From: an uncultured Ruminococcus sp.
GTDB taxonomy: Bacteria > Bacillota > Clostridia > Oscillospirales > CAG-272
NCBI GenBank assembly: GCA_902773455.1
Contig: CACYEW010000152.1
Location: forward strand, 1 to 10,955
Reading direction: 5' to 3'
Length of the DNA: 10,955 nucleotides
The notes beneath the pieces were generated by a model. The model searched no databases and was not told the origin of the DNA. It worked only from the letters and a program-made list of their open reading frames with translations. The translations under genes were made by a program, and so were the position numbers. Positions 1 through 6,308 of this stretch are shown piece by piece. Every line of letters starts with the position of its first letter. Position 1 is the stretch's first letter.

Positions 1-42
1 CCCTACCGCGAGTATCTCCGCGTTTTTACTGTCGGGGTCCAT
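1..42 (-). CDS. cinA: N-terminal fragment of a probable CinA-family protein (partial)
   Basis: Only the first 14 codons are present, reading MDPDSKNAEILAVG and running off the left edge. The ATG at 40-42 has an AAAGGG ribosome site 7 bases upstream and a near-perfect promoter further up (102-130), so the start is well supported. The string NAEILAVG matches the conserved beginning of CinA proteins (competence/damage-inducible protein, usually AEI-AVGTELLLG), which carry a MoaB/MogA-like domain and often a C-terminal nicotinamide-nucleotide amidase domain. The family call rests on eight residues, so it is tentative; that a gene starts here is much surer. It is transcribed separately from the upstream ABC operon, being behind a terminator and its own promoter. 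Confidence 0.5.
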   Translation of the reverse strand, partial: MDPDSKNAEILAVG

Positions 43-101
43 CGCTTTTGCCCTTTCGTCTCAAAAACAGTATTGATTATTCGTATACACAATCGAACGA
101 T

Positions 102-130
102 ATTATATCACGGTTCGCCGGTTTTGTCAA
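102..130 (-). promoter_or_regulatory. Consensus sigma-A promoter with extended -10 for the left-edge gene
   Basis: On the minus strand, TTGACA (125-130) and TATAAT (102-107) are separated by exactly 17 bases. A TG one base upstream of the -10 gives an extended -10 element. Transcription should begin near 95, leaving a leader of about 50 bases before the ATG at 42. Both hexamers are perfect, so this is probably a strong housekeeping promoter. Confidence 0.85.
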
Positions 131-197
131 TACTTTATTATAAAAAATTTATTAACGAATATGCAAAATTGCGCATAAAACGCGTTTGCGGTATAAC

Positions 198-250
198 AAA
201 AGAGCCGTTCGGCACCGCCGCGTTACAGGCGGATGTCAAACAGCTCTTTT
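198..250 (-). terminator. Intrinsic terminator of the GntR-ABC operon
   Basis: Downstream of the last permease stop (269), the minus strand forms a long hairpin. AAAAGAGC (243-250 read on minus) pairs with GCTCTTTT (198-205), and the stem continues inward with one wobble region, one mismatch and one bulge to CCGCC/GGCGG around an 8-base loop. The minus-strand exit is TTTTGTTAT. The A-run on the other side means it could also stop transcription in the plus direction, although no plus-strand gene leads into it. Confidence 0.7.
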
Positions 251-268
251 TCGCTTTTTTTATCTTTG

Positions 269-2482
269 TCAGAATCCGAGTCCTTCGAGCTGACGCCGCA
301 GATGAGTAAGGTCGAGCGTATCGGAGCCGAACGTGAACACGGAGACCGGTCTTTCTTTGTCTTCGTATTCGACTCTGATCTCGACCGCAGATCTGTCTGT
401 GCTCGGTTTGCTTCTCCACGGTATAAGAGCGGCGGATATTTCACGAAGCGTCTCAAGGCTGCTCTTAAGCGAATCTCCTCCCGGCAGTTCGCGCTTCATA
501 TCCCACATACTTCTCATGACGACTTCGATCTTCTCTATGCCGCTTTTAGCGCATTCTTTATCGGTCATGGCGAGCATACGGTCGAGCGTCAGCGCGTCGT
601 TATCGTACGCGTCAGTCGGGGCGATCAGCGCGTAAGTTTTCGGCGTCAGTTTCTGAGAAACGGGTATCTTAAATCTCAGCACCGTACCGCCGCGCTTCAC
701 GTTATACGATACGACGCAGAGACGGTCACTTGCGCTTGCGCGGATATATGCTTTGTTTTGTTTTAAGAATTCTTCGCCATCGACCGTCTTCATCTCCGCT
801 TCAAGAGTTTTTATTATCTCGGACGAAGTGGGCAGCGACGCCCGTAACGCCTCGCCGTTCACGTCGACCGTATCGCCGCACATCGCGGGCAGAGACGCCA
901 GATCGCCGCGGAATCCGTCGTTTTGCAGAAGAGCCGATTCGATGACCGACAGCTCATCATCGGACAGATAGATGAGCCGCGTTTTTTTCGCACTCGCAGT
1001 TTTTATCACGACCTTGCGAACGGTGAGCTTCCTTCCGTCAATGTAGCTTGTTGGAAACTGGTCGCGCTCGAGATAATCGTCCATATATTCCGACAGCCGT
1101 TTGCATACGGTCTTTATCGCTTCTTTATCGGTTATGCGGTATTTTTCGCCGCTCATCAGCGCAAGGTCGTATGCTGATACGCCGTTTCTTTCGTATGATC
1201 CTTCGTCGGGATCCCCGCAAACCGATATCCACTGCACGTCTTCGGAGGTCGGGATAAAGTTTATTTCCGCCTCGGAAAAACCCCATACGGACGCCGCGAG
1301 AGCGGCGTTGAGTAAAATACCGACGCCGAGCGCCGGCAGCGCCCTTACGATACCGCTCCATTTTTTCGTCGTTATCAGCACGTAGATAAGAAATATGACG
1401 AGCGCGACCGCGTAGAAAATAAAGTACCGCGGTTCTATAGGCAATAGATCCGCCGGGTCGTTATACCGGATCAGTCTCATCTTATCATGCCAGAGGTAAG
1501 CCGTGGCAAGAAACGAGACGGAACAGAAGACGAGCACGGAATATACGAAGCGCAGAGGTTTCGACGGCGCCGGATCGGACGCAGCTTCGCTTTTTTTCTT
1601 AACGAATATCAAAGCCGAGAGCGCGATATAAATAATGGCCAGAACGGCGGTATATATTACCGACCGCACGCTCAGCCAATGGGTCGAGACGTCGATCATA
1701 TTTGTCACGCCGGCGTTTATGACGGCGCTGACCGGTATGTTGATATTCGTATCCTGCAAAAATATCTCCGTAAATCTGCCGGCGACGACCGCGGGCGGGA
1801 CAAGATCGGCAAACGCAGTGTAAGCGGACGCGATAACCAGGCGCGGTATCAGCAGTACCGATATATACAGTATTGAAGAATTGAACGCCGTACCGGAAGC
1901 GCATCTGCCGATCAGAGCCGCGCCGCAGCATAAAAGCGCCGCCGCGAAAAAGCAGAGCGTGAGATAAAGCAGATAAGGAGCCGCGCCGGCGCCGTAAAGG
2001 TAAGAGTATTCTCCGAACGCCGGCTGCCACATATCATACATGACGTTTAGTTTGGCAGATCTGTCGAAAACGGCGAATAGCAGTACGAGCGAAGCGCCCG
2101 CCGACGCGAGCATAACGGCGAACTGCGTTATAAGAGCCGCGGTATAACTTAAAAACACCGTCGATCTTTTATAAGGCAGACTGTGATAAAAATCCGACTC
2201 GCTTCTGCCCGATAAAAACGAGAAGAGGCGGAAAGTGATGACCGGCGCCGCGATCATAACGATCAGCGCGAACCATACCGCGATAATGGCGGCGGAAATA
2301 CTTGATCCGCCGTCCAATTCAACGGCGTCGACATAATCAACGATCATATCCGCGCTGGATGAGGCGCATCCCGCAGCGTACGCCGCAAGACCGAATATGA
2401 GCACGGCTGTAAATATCACCGTCATCATGCGCGTCTGCCTCAGCCCTTCAGCGTACAGACCTTTACTGAAGATTTTTTTCAT
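269..2482 (-). CDS. ABC-2 type transporter permease with large C-terminal extracytoplasmic domain (second paralogue)
   Basis: A 737-residue membrane protein and last gene of the GntR-ABC operon. Hydrophobic segments lie near residues 21-39, 63-85, 108-137, 170-193, 202-222, 275-294, 312-330, 352-371 and 380-400. The remaining ~335 residues are hydrophilic and probably fold outside the membrane. The loop between segments two and three carries SDFYHSLP (96-103) and KRSTVF (105-110), a motif typical of Clostridial ABC-2 permeases next to YtrA-type regulators and a likely coupling site for the ATPase. The start follows the previous stop by 5 bases with GGAGTAAAGG as ribosome site. It is a clear paralogue of the gene before it, sharing the N-terminus MKKI..KGLYAEGLRQTR, the segment AALLCCGAALI.R.ASGTAFNS and parts of the C-terminal domain. 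The pair probably forms a heterodimer. Substrate is unknown; similar operons such as B. subtilis ytr respond to cell-wall antibiotics. The C-terminal part may correspond to DUF6449, which I could not check. Confidence 0.88.
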   Translation of the reverse strand: MKKIFSKGLYAEGLRQTRMMTVIFTAVLIFGLAAYAAGCASSSADMIVDYVDAVELDGGSSISAAIIAVWFALIVMIAAPVITFRLFSFLSGRSESDFYHSLPYKRSTVFLSYTAALITQFAVMLASAGASLVLLFAVFDRSAKLNVMYDMWQPAFGEYSYLYGAGAAPYLLYLTLCFFAAALLCCGAALIGRCASGTAFNSSILYISVLLIPRLVIASAYTAFADLVPPAVVAGRFTEIFLQDTNINIPVSAVINAGVTNMIDVSTHWLSVRSVIYTAVLAIIYIALSALIFVKKKSEAASDPAPSKPLRFVYSVLVFCSVSFLATAYLWHDKMRLIRYNDPADLLPIEPRYFIFYAVALVIFLIYVLITTKKWSGIVRALPALGVGILLNAALAASVWGFSEAEINFIPTSEDVQWISVCGDPDEGSYERNGVSAYDLALMSGEKYRITDKEAIKTVCKRLSEYMDDYLERDQFPTSYIDGRKLTVRKVVIKTASAKKTRLIYLSDDELSVIESALLQNDGFRGDLASLPAMCGDTVDVNGEALRASLPTSSEIIKTLEAEMKTVDGEEFLKQNKAYIRASASDRLCVVSYNVKRGGTVLRFKIPVSQKLTPKTYALIAPTDAYDNDALTLDRMLAMTDKECAKSGIEKIEVVMRSMWDMKRELPGGDSLKSSLETLREISAALIPWRSKPSTDRSAVEIRVEYEDKERPVSVFTFGSDTLDLTHLRRQLEGLGF

Positions 2483-2487
2483 TGCCT

Positions 2488-4560
2488 TTACTCCGTATAA
2501 CTTAACGGTATCACAGTAAAACCGAGCTGTATGAGTTTTTCCTCGAGGCTGCTTCCGTCGAGTATCTCTATGCCGAAACTGTAAGAAATATCATGCCATT
2601 CTTCGTTTTGATCTATGACGATCCAAAGGTCGTATTTGAACGAGCCGGATTTGAATCTGCCGGGACAGAGCTGTCCGATGATATCGTAAACCTTATCGGC
2701 ATCTTCTCCCGGCGCCGTCAGCTCATAGCTTGCGAATGAATCGTATGCGTCAACGTACAGACGGATCGACTTCGCTTCACCGTACCGTCTTTCAAATTCC
2801 TCCGCGTCGGCGCTTACCTCGGGCAGTTTTTTCTTTGCCAGAGCATACGTTTTCGGCAGCATTTCTTCGGCGGTGCAGATGATCATGTTGTATTCGGTGC
2901 CGCCGTGCCGTATCTTATAAGAGATGCACAGCATATCCCTTTTCTCTATCGGGCTTTTATGTCTGTTGTTCCACTCGTAGAACTCCGCCGCGCCGACAGT
3001 CTTAAGTTCTTCTCTCAGAGCATCGAATATATCCGACGCGTCAGACAGCTCGGCGCTTGCATTTTTGTTATAGATATGCGCCGCGTGGCCGGCAGGCTCC
3101 GGCATAGTCGTCAGATCGCGGCAAAACTCTTCGCTGCGCATAAGAGCCGATTCGAGCGCCGCCTGATCAATACCGATCAGATTGATCGCCCGCGTCTTTT
3201 TTGCGGTCTTTGTTTTGATGACGTAATTCACCGCATAACCGCCACCCTGAATATTCAGCGTTCCCGTTTTATAATCCTCCATATACTCAGAAAGCCCGCG
3301 GCAGATTTCTTCTTTGAACGCTTCGTCCGTCAAACGGTATTTTTCGCCGTCGAAAAGCAAAAGATCTGTCGGCGTGACTATCCCGTAACCGCTGTGATCA
3401 TAGGCTTTTTCGCTGCGTACAGCCGCCACCCATTCCACCTCTTCGGGATCCGGCGTGAAATTCAGTTCGGAGATCACGCCGCCGTAAAGCGAAAGAGCGA
3501 GCACGCCGTTCAGAACTATACCGACGCCGAGCGCGGGCAGAGCGTGCAGAAGCCCTCTCCAGCTTTTTGTCGTTATCAGCGCGTATATTGCGAACAGAAG
3601 CAGCGCCGCCGCGTACAGTATACAATATACCGTAAAATTCATACTGGGTGATCTGCCGAAAGAACGGAGCGTCAGGTCTTTTGTAAAATAGGTCGTTATG
3701 AATATCGATACCGAGCAGAAGACAAGCACGTAATAAACGTTTCTTATCGCCTTCGACGGCGCGGGATCGGCTGCCGTCTCGCTTTTCTTTTTGCAGAATA
3801 TCAGCGCCGCCGCCGCGATATACAGAACCGCAAACGACAGGGTATATATCGCCGACGGCACGCTCAGCCATGGAGTCTTGCTGCTCGTAAATATGCCCGT
3901 AAGGGCGCCGACCGGTATGTTCAGATGCGTGTCGAACGTGTTCACGCCGACTATCGCTCCTGGGAGCATCTGACGCACAGTGGAACTGAATATCATAAGA
4001 AACAGTCCCGGCACGAACATTATCGCGGCGTAAAGCACGGCAGAGTTGAACGCCGTGCCGGAAGCCGAGCGGGCGATCAGCGCCGCGCCGCAGCACAACA
4101 TCGCCGCGGCTAAAAAACACGGAACAAGGAGCAATACGTAAGAAGCCGATCCGTATAAAACCTCTGAGGAGTTAAAATAATTGATCGCCGCCGTGATGAA
4201 TAAAGCTGCAAACGATCCCGCCGCCGAAAGCATCACGGCAAACTGCGTTATGAGCGCAAGCAGATAACTGAAAAACACGGTCGATCTTTTATGCGGCAGA
4301 CTGTGGTAAAAATCCGATCTGCTTCTGTCTGACAAGAACGAGAAAAGACTGAACGTCAATACCGGCGCGGCGATAATGACCATCAATGCAAACCACGGAT
4401 AAAGCAGGTTTTGCGCTATATTCGTGATCATACCCGGCTTGATATTTGATACGACTGACGACGTCAGCGCGAATATCAAAAGGACCGTGAATACGACCGT
4501 AAGCGTACGAGTCTGCCGCAGGCCTTCGGCGTAAAGCCCTTTATCTATGATCTTTTTCAT
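2488..4560 (-). CDS. ABC-2 type transporter permease with large C-terminal extracytoplasmic domain (first paralogue)
   Basis: A 690-residue membrane protein whose ATG overlaps the ATPase stop (ATGA, 4557-4560), with GGAGG seven bases upstream inside the ATPase gene, so the two are translationally coupled. About nine hydrophobic segments occupy residues 20-38, 52-74, 95-124, 140-163, 172-192, 237-255, 274-291, 309-330 and 338-358, followed by a soluble domain to residue 690. Conserved SDFYHSLP (82-89) and KRSTVF (91-96) sit in the first long cytoplasmic loop. The soluble domain shares GEKYR.TD, LSEYM.DY, VIKT..AKKTR, a C..SY..RHGGT-like stretch and a terminal LEEKLIQLGF-like helix with the downstream paralogue, so the whole gene was duplicated, not just the membrane part. 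Synonymous positions have diverged widely, so the duplication is old. Role inferred: membrane half of an exporter or envelope-stress ABC system under the GntR repressor at 5470-5847. Confidence 0.88.
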   Translation of the reverse strand: MKKIIDKGLYAEGLRQTRTLTVVFTVLLIFALTSSVVSNIKPGMITNIAQNLLYPWFALMVIIAAPVLTFSLFSFLSDRSRSDFYHSLPHKRSTVFFSYLLALITQFAVMLSAAGSFAALFITAAINYFNSSEVLYGSASYVLLLVPCFLAAAMLCCGAALIARSASGTAFNSAVLYAAIMFVPGLFLMIFSSTVRQMLPGAIVGVNTFDTHLNIPVGALTGIFTSSKTPWLSVPSAIYTLSFAVLYIAAAALIFCKKKSETAADPAPSKAIRNVYYVLVFCSVSIFITTYFTKDLTLRSFGRSPSMNFTVYCILYAAALLLFAIYALITTKSWRGLLHALPALGVGIVLNGVLALSLYGGVISELNFTPDPEEVEWVAAVRSEKAYDHSGYGIVTPTDLLLFDGEKYRLTDEAFKEEICRGLSEYMEDYKTGTLNIQGGGYAVNYVIKTKTAKKTRAINLIGIDQAALESALMRSEEFCRDLTTMPEPAGHAAHIYNKNASAELSDASDIFDALREELKTVGAAEFYEWNNRHKSPIEKRDMLCISYKIRHGGTEYNMIICTAEEMLPKTYALAKKKLPEVSADAEEFERRYGEAKSIRLYVDAYDSFASYELTAPGEDADKVYDIIGQLCPGRFKSGSFKYDLWIVIDQNEEWHDISYSFGIEILDGSSLEEKLIQLGFTVIPLSYTE

Positions 4561-5468
4561 TTCGTTTCCTCCTTGTCTTCGGTCGAAAACGCGTAGCCGA
4601 GCGCTTCGGCTTCGTATGTGAAAACTTCTTCAAGCGAAAGCGGAAGTACGTCGAGCAGAAGCGGCTGCAGCGCCTTCAGTTTCTTCTCCGTTTCGTCCCT
4701 GTCGCCCTGCACTATCATGTTGCAGACCGCGCCGTGTTTTTCATAATGAAGCACGTCGATACCGCCGAAAAGGCTTCTGTCGTACTCGCCCGAAAACGCG
4801 ATCTGCACCTTGAATTTAGTTGTTTTAAGGTCCGCGATATCGCTTTCGAGCACGAGCCCTCCGTTATGAAGCAGCGCGAGCTGGTCGCAGGTATCTTCGA
4901 GTTCGCGTAAGGAATGCGACGTTATGACCGCGGCCGCGCCGCGGCTCATCACCTCTTCGGAGATGAGATTTTTGACGTAGCCGCGCGCTATCGGATCGAG
5001 CCCGTCGAACGTCTCGTCAAAGAGCATATAATCGGCTTTTCGCGAGAGCGCGAGCGCGGTCGCCGCCTGGCGGCGCATACCTTTCGAGAACGCGCTGACG
5101 CGCTTTTTAAGATCGAGTGAAAACGCCGAGGCGAGTTTTTTGAATTTTTCGCGGTCAAAATCCGGGAAAAGAGAGCCGTACAGTTTCATCATCCGCGAAA
5201 GCGTCGCGCCGGAGGGGAAATACGGTTCGTCGGAAACGAACGCGATCTTCGCTTTCGCCTCCGCGTTTTCCCAGACGGGCGCACCGTCGATCAGCACGTG
5301 CCCCGATTCGGGCTTGTAAATGCCGCAGACCGTACGCAGAAGCGTAGATTTGCCCGAGCCGTTCGCGCCGACAAGGCCGTATATACAGCCGTTTTTGACC
5401 GTGCAGCTAAGTTTGTCTATCGCCGTTTTATCTGCGAATTTTTTCGTTATTTCTTTTATTTCTATCAT
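4557..5468 (-). CDS. ABC transporter ATP-binding protein (YtrB-like)
   Basis: A 303-residue cytoplasmic ATPase that powers the two permeases downstream. Walker A is GANGSGKST (34-42), the signature is FSKGM (127-131) in place of LSGGQ, Walker B with catalytic glutamate is YMLFDE (147-152) followed by GLDP, and the switch histidine is H185. The Q-loop glutamine is missing: the segment reads FVSDEPYF (around 77-84). The KGM signature and SDEP loop are, as far as I recall, usual for ATPases paired with YtrA-type regulators, so they need not mean loss of activity. Residues after ~215 form a small C-terminal domain. The chosen ATG (5466-5468) is one base after the gntR stop with GGGAGGGAG as ribosome site; an in-frame ATG at 5492 inside gntR is less likely. 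It overlaps the next gene by four bases. Confidence 0.93.
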   Translation of the reverse strand: MIEIKEITKKFADKTAIDKLSCTVKNGCIYGLVGANGSGKSTLLRTVCGIYKPESGHVLIDGAPVWENAEAKAKIAFVSDEPYFPSGATLSRMMKLYGSLFPDFDREKFKKLASAFSLDLKKRVSAFSKGMRRQAATALALSRKADYMLFDETFDGLDPIARGYVKNLISEEVMSRGAAAVITSHSLRELEDTCDQLALLHNGGLVLESDIADLKTTKFKVQIAFSGEYDRSLFGGIDVLHYEKHGAVCNMIVQGDRDETEKKLKALQPLLLDVLPLSLEEVFTYEAEALGYAFSTEDKEETK

Positions 5469-5469
5469 T

Positions 5470-5847
5470 TTATTCTCCCTCCCGTTTGTCAAAAGCCCTT
5501 TTCAACGCCGCGGTCATTTCTTCCTCGGTGACTCCGGCGGCGCGCAGTTCCTCGCACAGCCGCGTCAGCTCTTCGAGGCGGCTCTTTTCTCTGCTCTTCA
5601 ATATCTCCGCGGCGCCCTCGCAGACAAAACATCCTTTGCCCGGCACCGAGCATATGACGCCGCGGCTGTCAAGCTCGGCGTAAGCCTTCTGTATCGTATT
5701 CGGATTTGCTTTGAGGCTTACCGAAAGACTGCGTACCGACGGCAAAGGGTCGCCTGATGAAAGCGCGCCCGATATGACGAACCGCTCGAGCTGATTTATT
5801 ATCTGTTCGTATATCGGTATTTTCGACAATGGATCGATCTGAAACAT
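5470..5847 (-). CDS. GntR-family transcriptional repressor, YtrA subfamily
   Basis: A 125-residue DNA-binding protein and first gene of the minus-strand ABC operon. Residues ~9-77 are a GntR winged helix: PIYEQIINQLERFVISG, then the LPSVRSLS turn, the recognition region around NPNTIQKAYAELDSRG (48-63), and the wing VPGKGCFV (68-75). Only ~45 residues of charged helix follow, with no FadR- or HutC-type effector domain; this short C-terminus defines the YtrA subfamily. The ATG at 5845-5847 is preceded by AGGAAGGAGA, which fixes the start; an upstream in-frame ATG at 5901 would lie inside the promoter. Such repressors usually control their own operon with an ABC transporter and are released by cell-envelope stress. 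A perfect inverted repeat just upstream (5863-5889) is the obvious binding site. Confidence 0.92.
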   Translation of the reverse strand: MFQIDPLSKIPIYEQIINQLERFVISGALSSGDPLPSVRSLSVSLKANPNTIQKAYAELDSRGVICSVPGKGCFVCEGAAEILKSREKSRLEELTRLCEELRAAGVTEEEMTAALKRAFDKREGE

Positions 5848-5862
5848 TTCCGTCTCCTTCCT

Positions 5863-5889
5863 AACTGTACTATATCGGTTAGTACAGTT
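5863..5889 (-). promoter_or_regulatory. Probable GntR operator: perfect 10-bp inverted repeat
   Basis: AACTGTACTA (5863-5872) and its exact reverse complement TAGTACAGTT (5880-5889) flank a 7-base spacer. The repeat begins two bases downstream of the -10 box (5892-5897) and covers the expected start site near 5885, ending 15 bases before the gntR ATG. A bound repressor dimer would block initiation. Its position and symmetry fit YtrA-type autoregulation; binding by this particular protein is inferred. Confidence 0.8.
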
Positions 5890-5891
5890 GC

Positions 5892-5920
5892 AGTATAACA
5901 CGCATCCTGCGTTTTGTCAA
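5892..5920 (-). promoter_or_regulatory. Promoter of the gntR-ABC operon
   Basis: On the minus strand TTGACA (5915-5920) and TATACT (5892-5897) are separated by 17 bases. The -35 is perfect and the -10 has one change from consensus. Transcription should start near 5885, within the inverted repeat 5863-5889, giving a leader of about 38 bases before gntR. Confidence 0.85.
5900..5912. repeat. Short inverted repeat in the promoter spacer
   Basis: ACGCA and TGCGT, exact complements around a 3-base centre, lie between the -35 and -10 boxes of the gntR promoter. It could be a second protein site, but arms of five bases also arise by chance. Its sequence does not resemble the larger operator. Confidence 0.35.
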
Positions 5921-5982
5921 GAGAAATTTTGAAATTTTTTCCGTTTTTATGCCGGGTGCGTACGCTTTATTTCCATTTTCTA

Positions 5983-6010
5983 TTGACTTTTGACGAAATA
6001 TAAGTATAAT
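5983..6010 (+). promoter_or_regulatory. Promoter of the plus-strand exporter operon
   Basis: TTGACT (5983-5988) and TATAAT (6005-6010) are 16 bases apart. Transcription should begin near 6017, about 19 bases before the ATG at 6036. This bears on the start of the next gene, because a GTG at 6027 would leave only about ten leader bases and put its GGGAG motif (6012-6016) upstream of the transcript. Confidence 0.7.
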
Positions 6011-6035
6011 AGGGAGTAATTCGGCGGTGTATAAA

Positions 6036-6305
6036 ATGAAATTTTTAAGATACTTATTATTCTTTTTTCTGAGTCTGCTCTTTCACTGGCAATGGAGCAT
6101 ACCGGCGTGGATACTTCTCATATGCCACTTTGCTTTCGGTATTTCGATCTGGTGGTTCGTCGGAGCGTTCGCGTTATTCGTCGTCGGAGTACGGCTTTAC
6201 GTGCATTTCATCGGCGGTATGATACGCCTCGGCAACTCCGACGAGACGCCCAAAGAAAACAAAAATCCTTATTCTGCAGGTCCCGGCGGCGGGCGAAAGG
6301 AATAG
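6036..6305 (+). CDS. Small membrane protein of unknown function, first gene of the exporter operon
   Basis: An 89-residue protein, almost entirely hydrophobic up to residue 62, with probably three membrane segments (about 3-18, 21-38 and 41-60), rich in Trp and Phe, and a polar Pro/Gly-rich tail (63-89, including GPGGGRKE). I do not recognise a family. It is the first gene after the promoter at 5983-6010 and ends three bases before the first exporter subunit, whose ribosome site (AAAGGA) lies in its last codons. It is therefore co-expressed with, and possibly an accessory subunit of, the heterodimeric exporter. Start choice: the ATG at 6036 fits the predicted transcript start near 6017 and has GGCGG six bases upstream; a GTG at 6027 would add three residues (MYK) and cannot be excluded. 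Confidence 0.75.
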   Translation: MKFLRYLLFFFLSLLFHWQWSIPAWILLICHFAFGISIWWFVGAFALFVVGVRLYVHFIGGMIRLGNSDETPKENKNPYSAGPGGGRKE

Positions 6306-6308
6306 ATC

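Noticed and set aside
73..309. Short plus-strand reading frame covering the terminator and the left promoter region.
   Set aside because: It lacks a ribosome site, overlaps a minus-strand promoter and terminator, and its residues look like translated non-coding sequence.
233..766. Plus-strand frame of 177 codons antisense to the last permease.
   Set aside because: It is a shadow of the permease gene: low-complexity Ser/Phe-rich start, no ribosome site, and no recognisable domain, whereas the opposite strand encodes a full membrane protein.
2905..3651. Plus-strand frame of 248 codons antisense to the first permease.
   Set aside because: Arg/Phe-rich composition typical of the reverse strand of GC-rich codons; no promoter, ribosome site or family resemblance.
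3398..4120. Alternative minus-strand frame of 240 codons within the first permease.
   Set aside because: It lies in a different frame inside a clearly real gene and is dominated by Arg and Gly, as expected for an out-of-frame translation.
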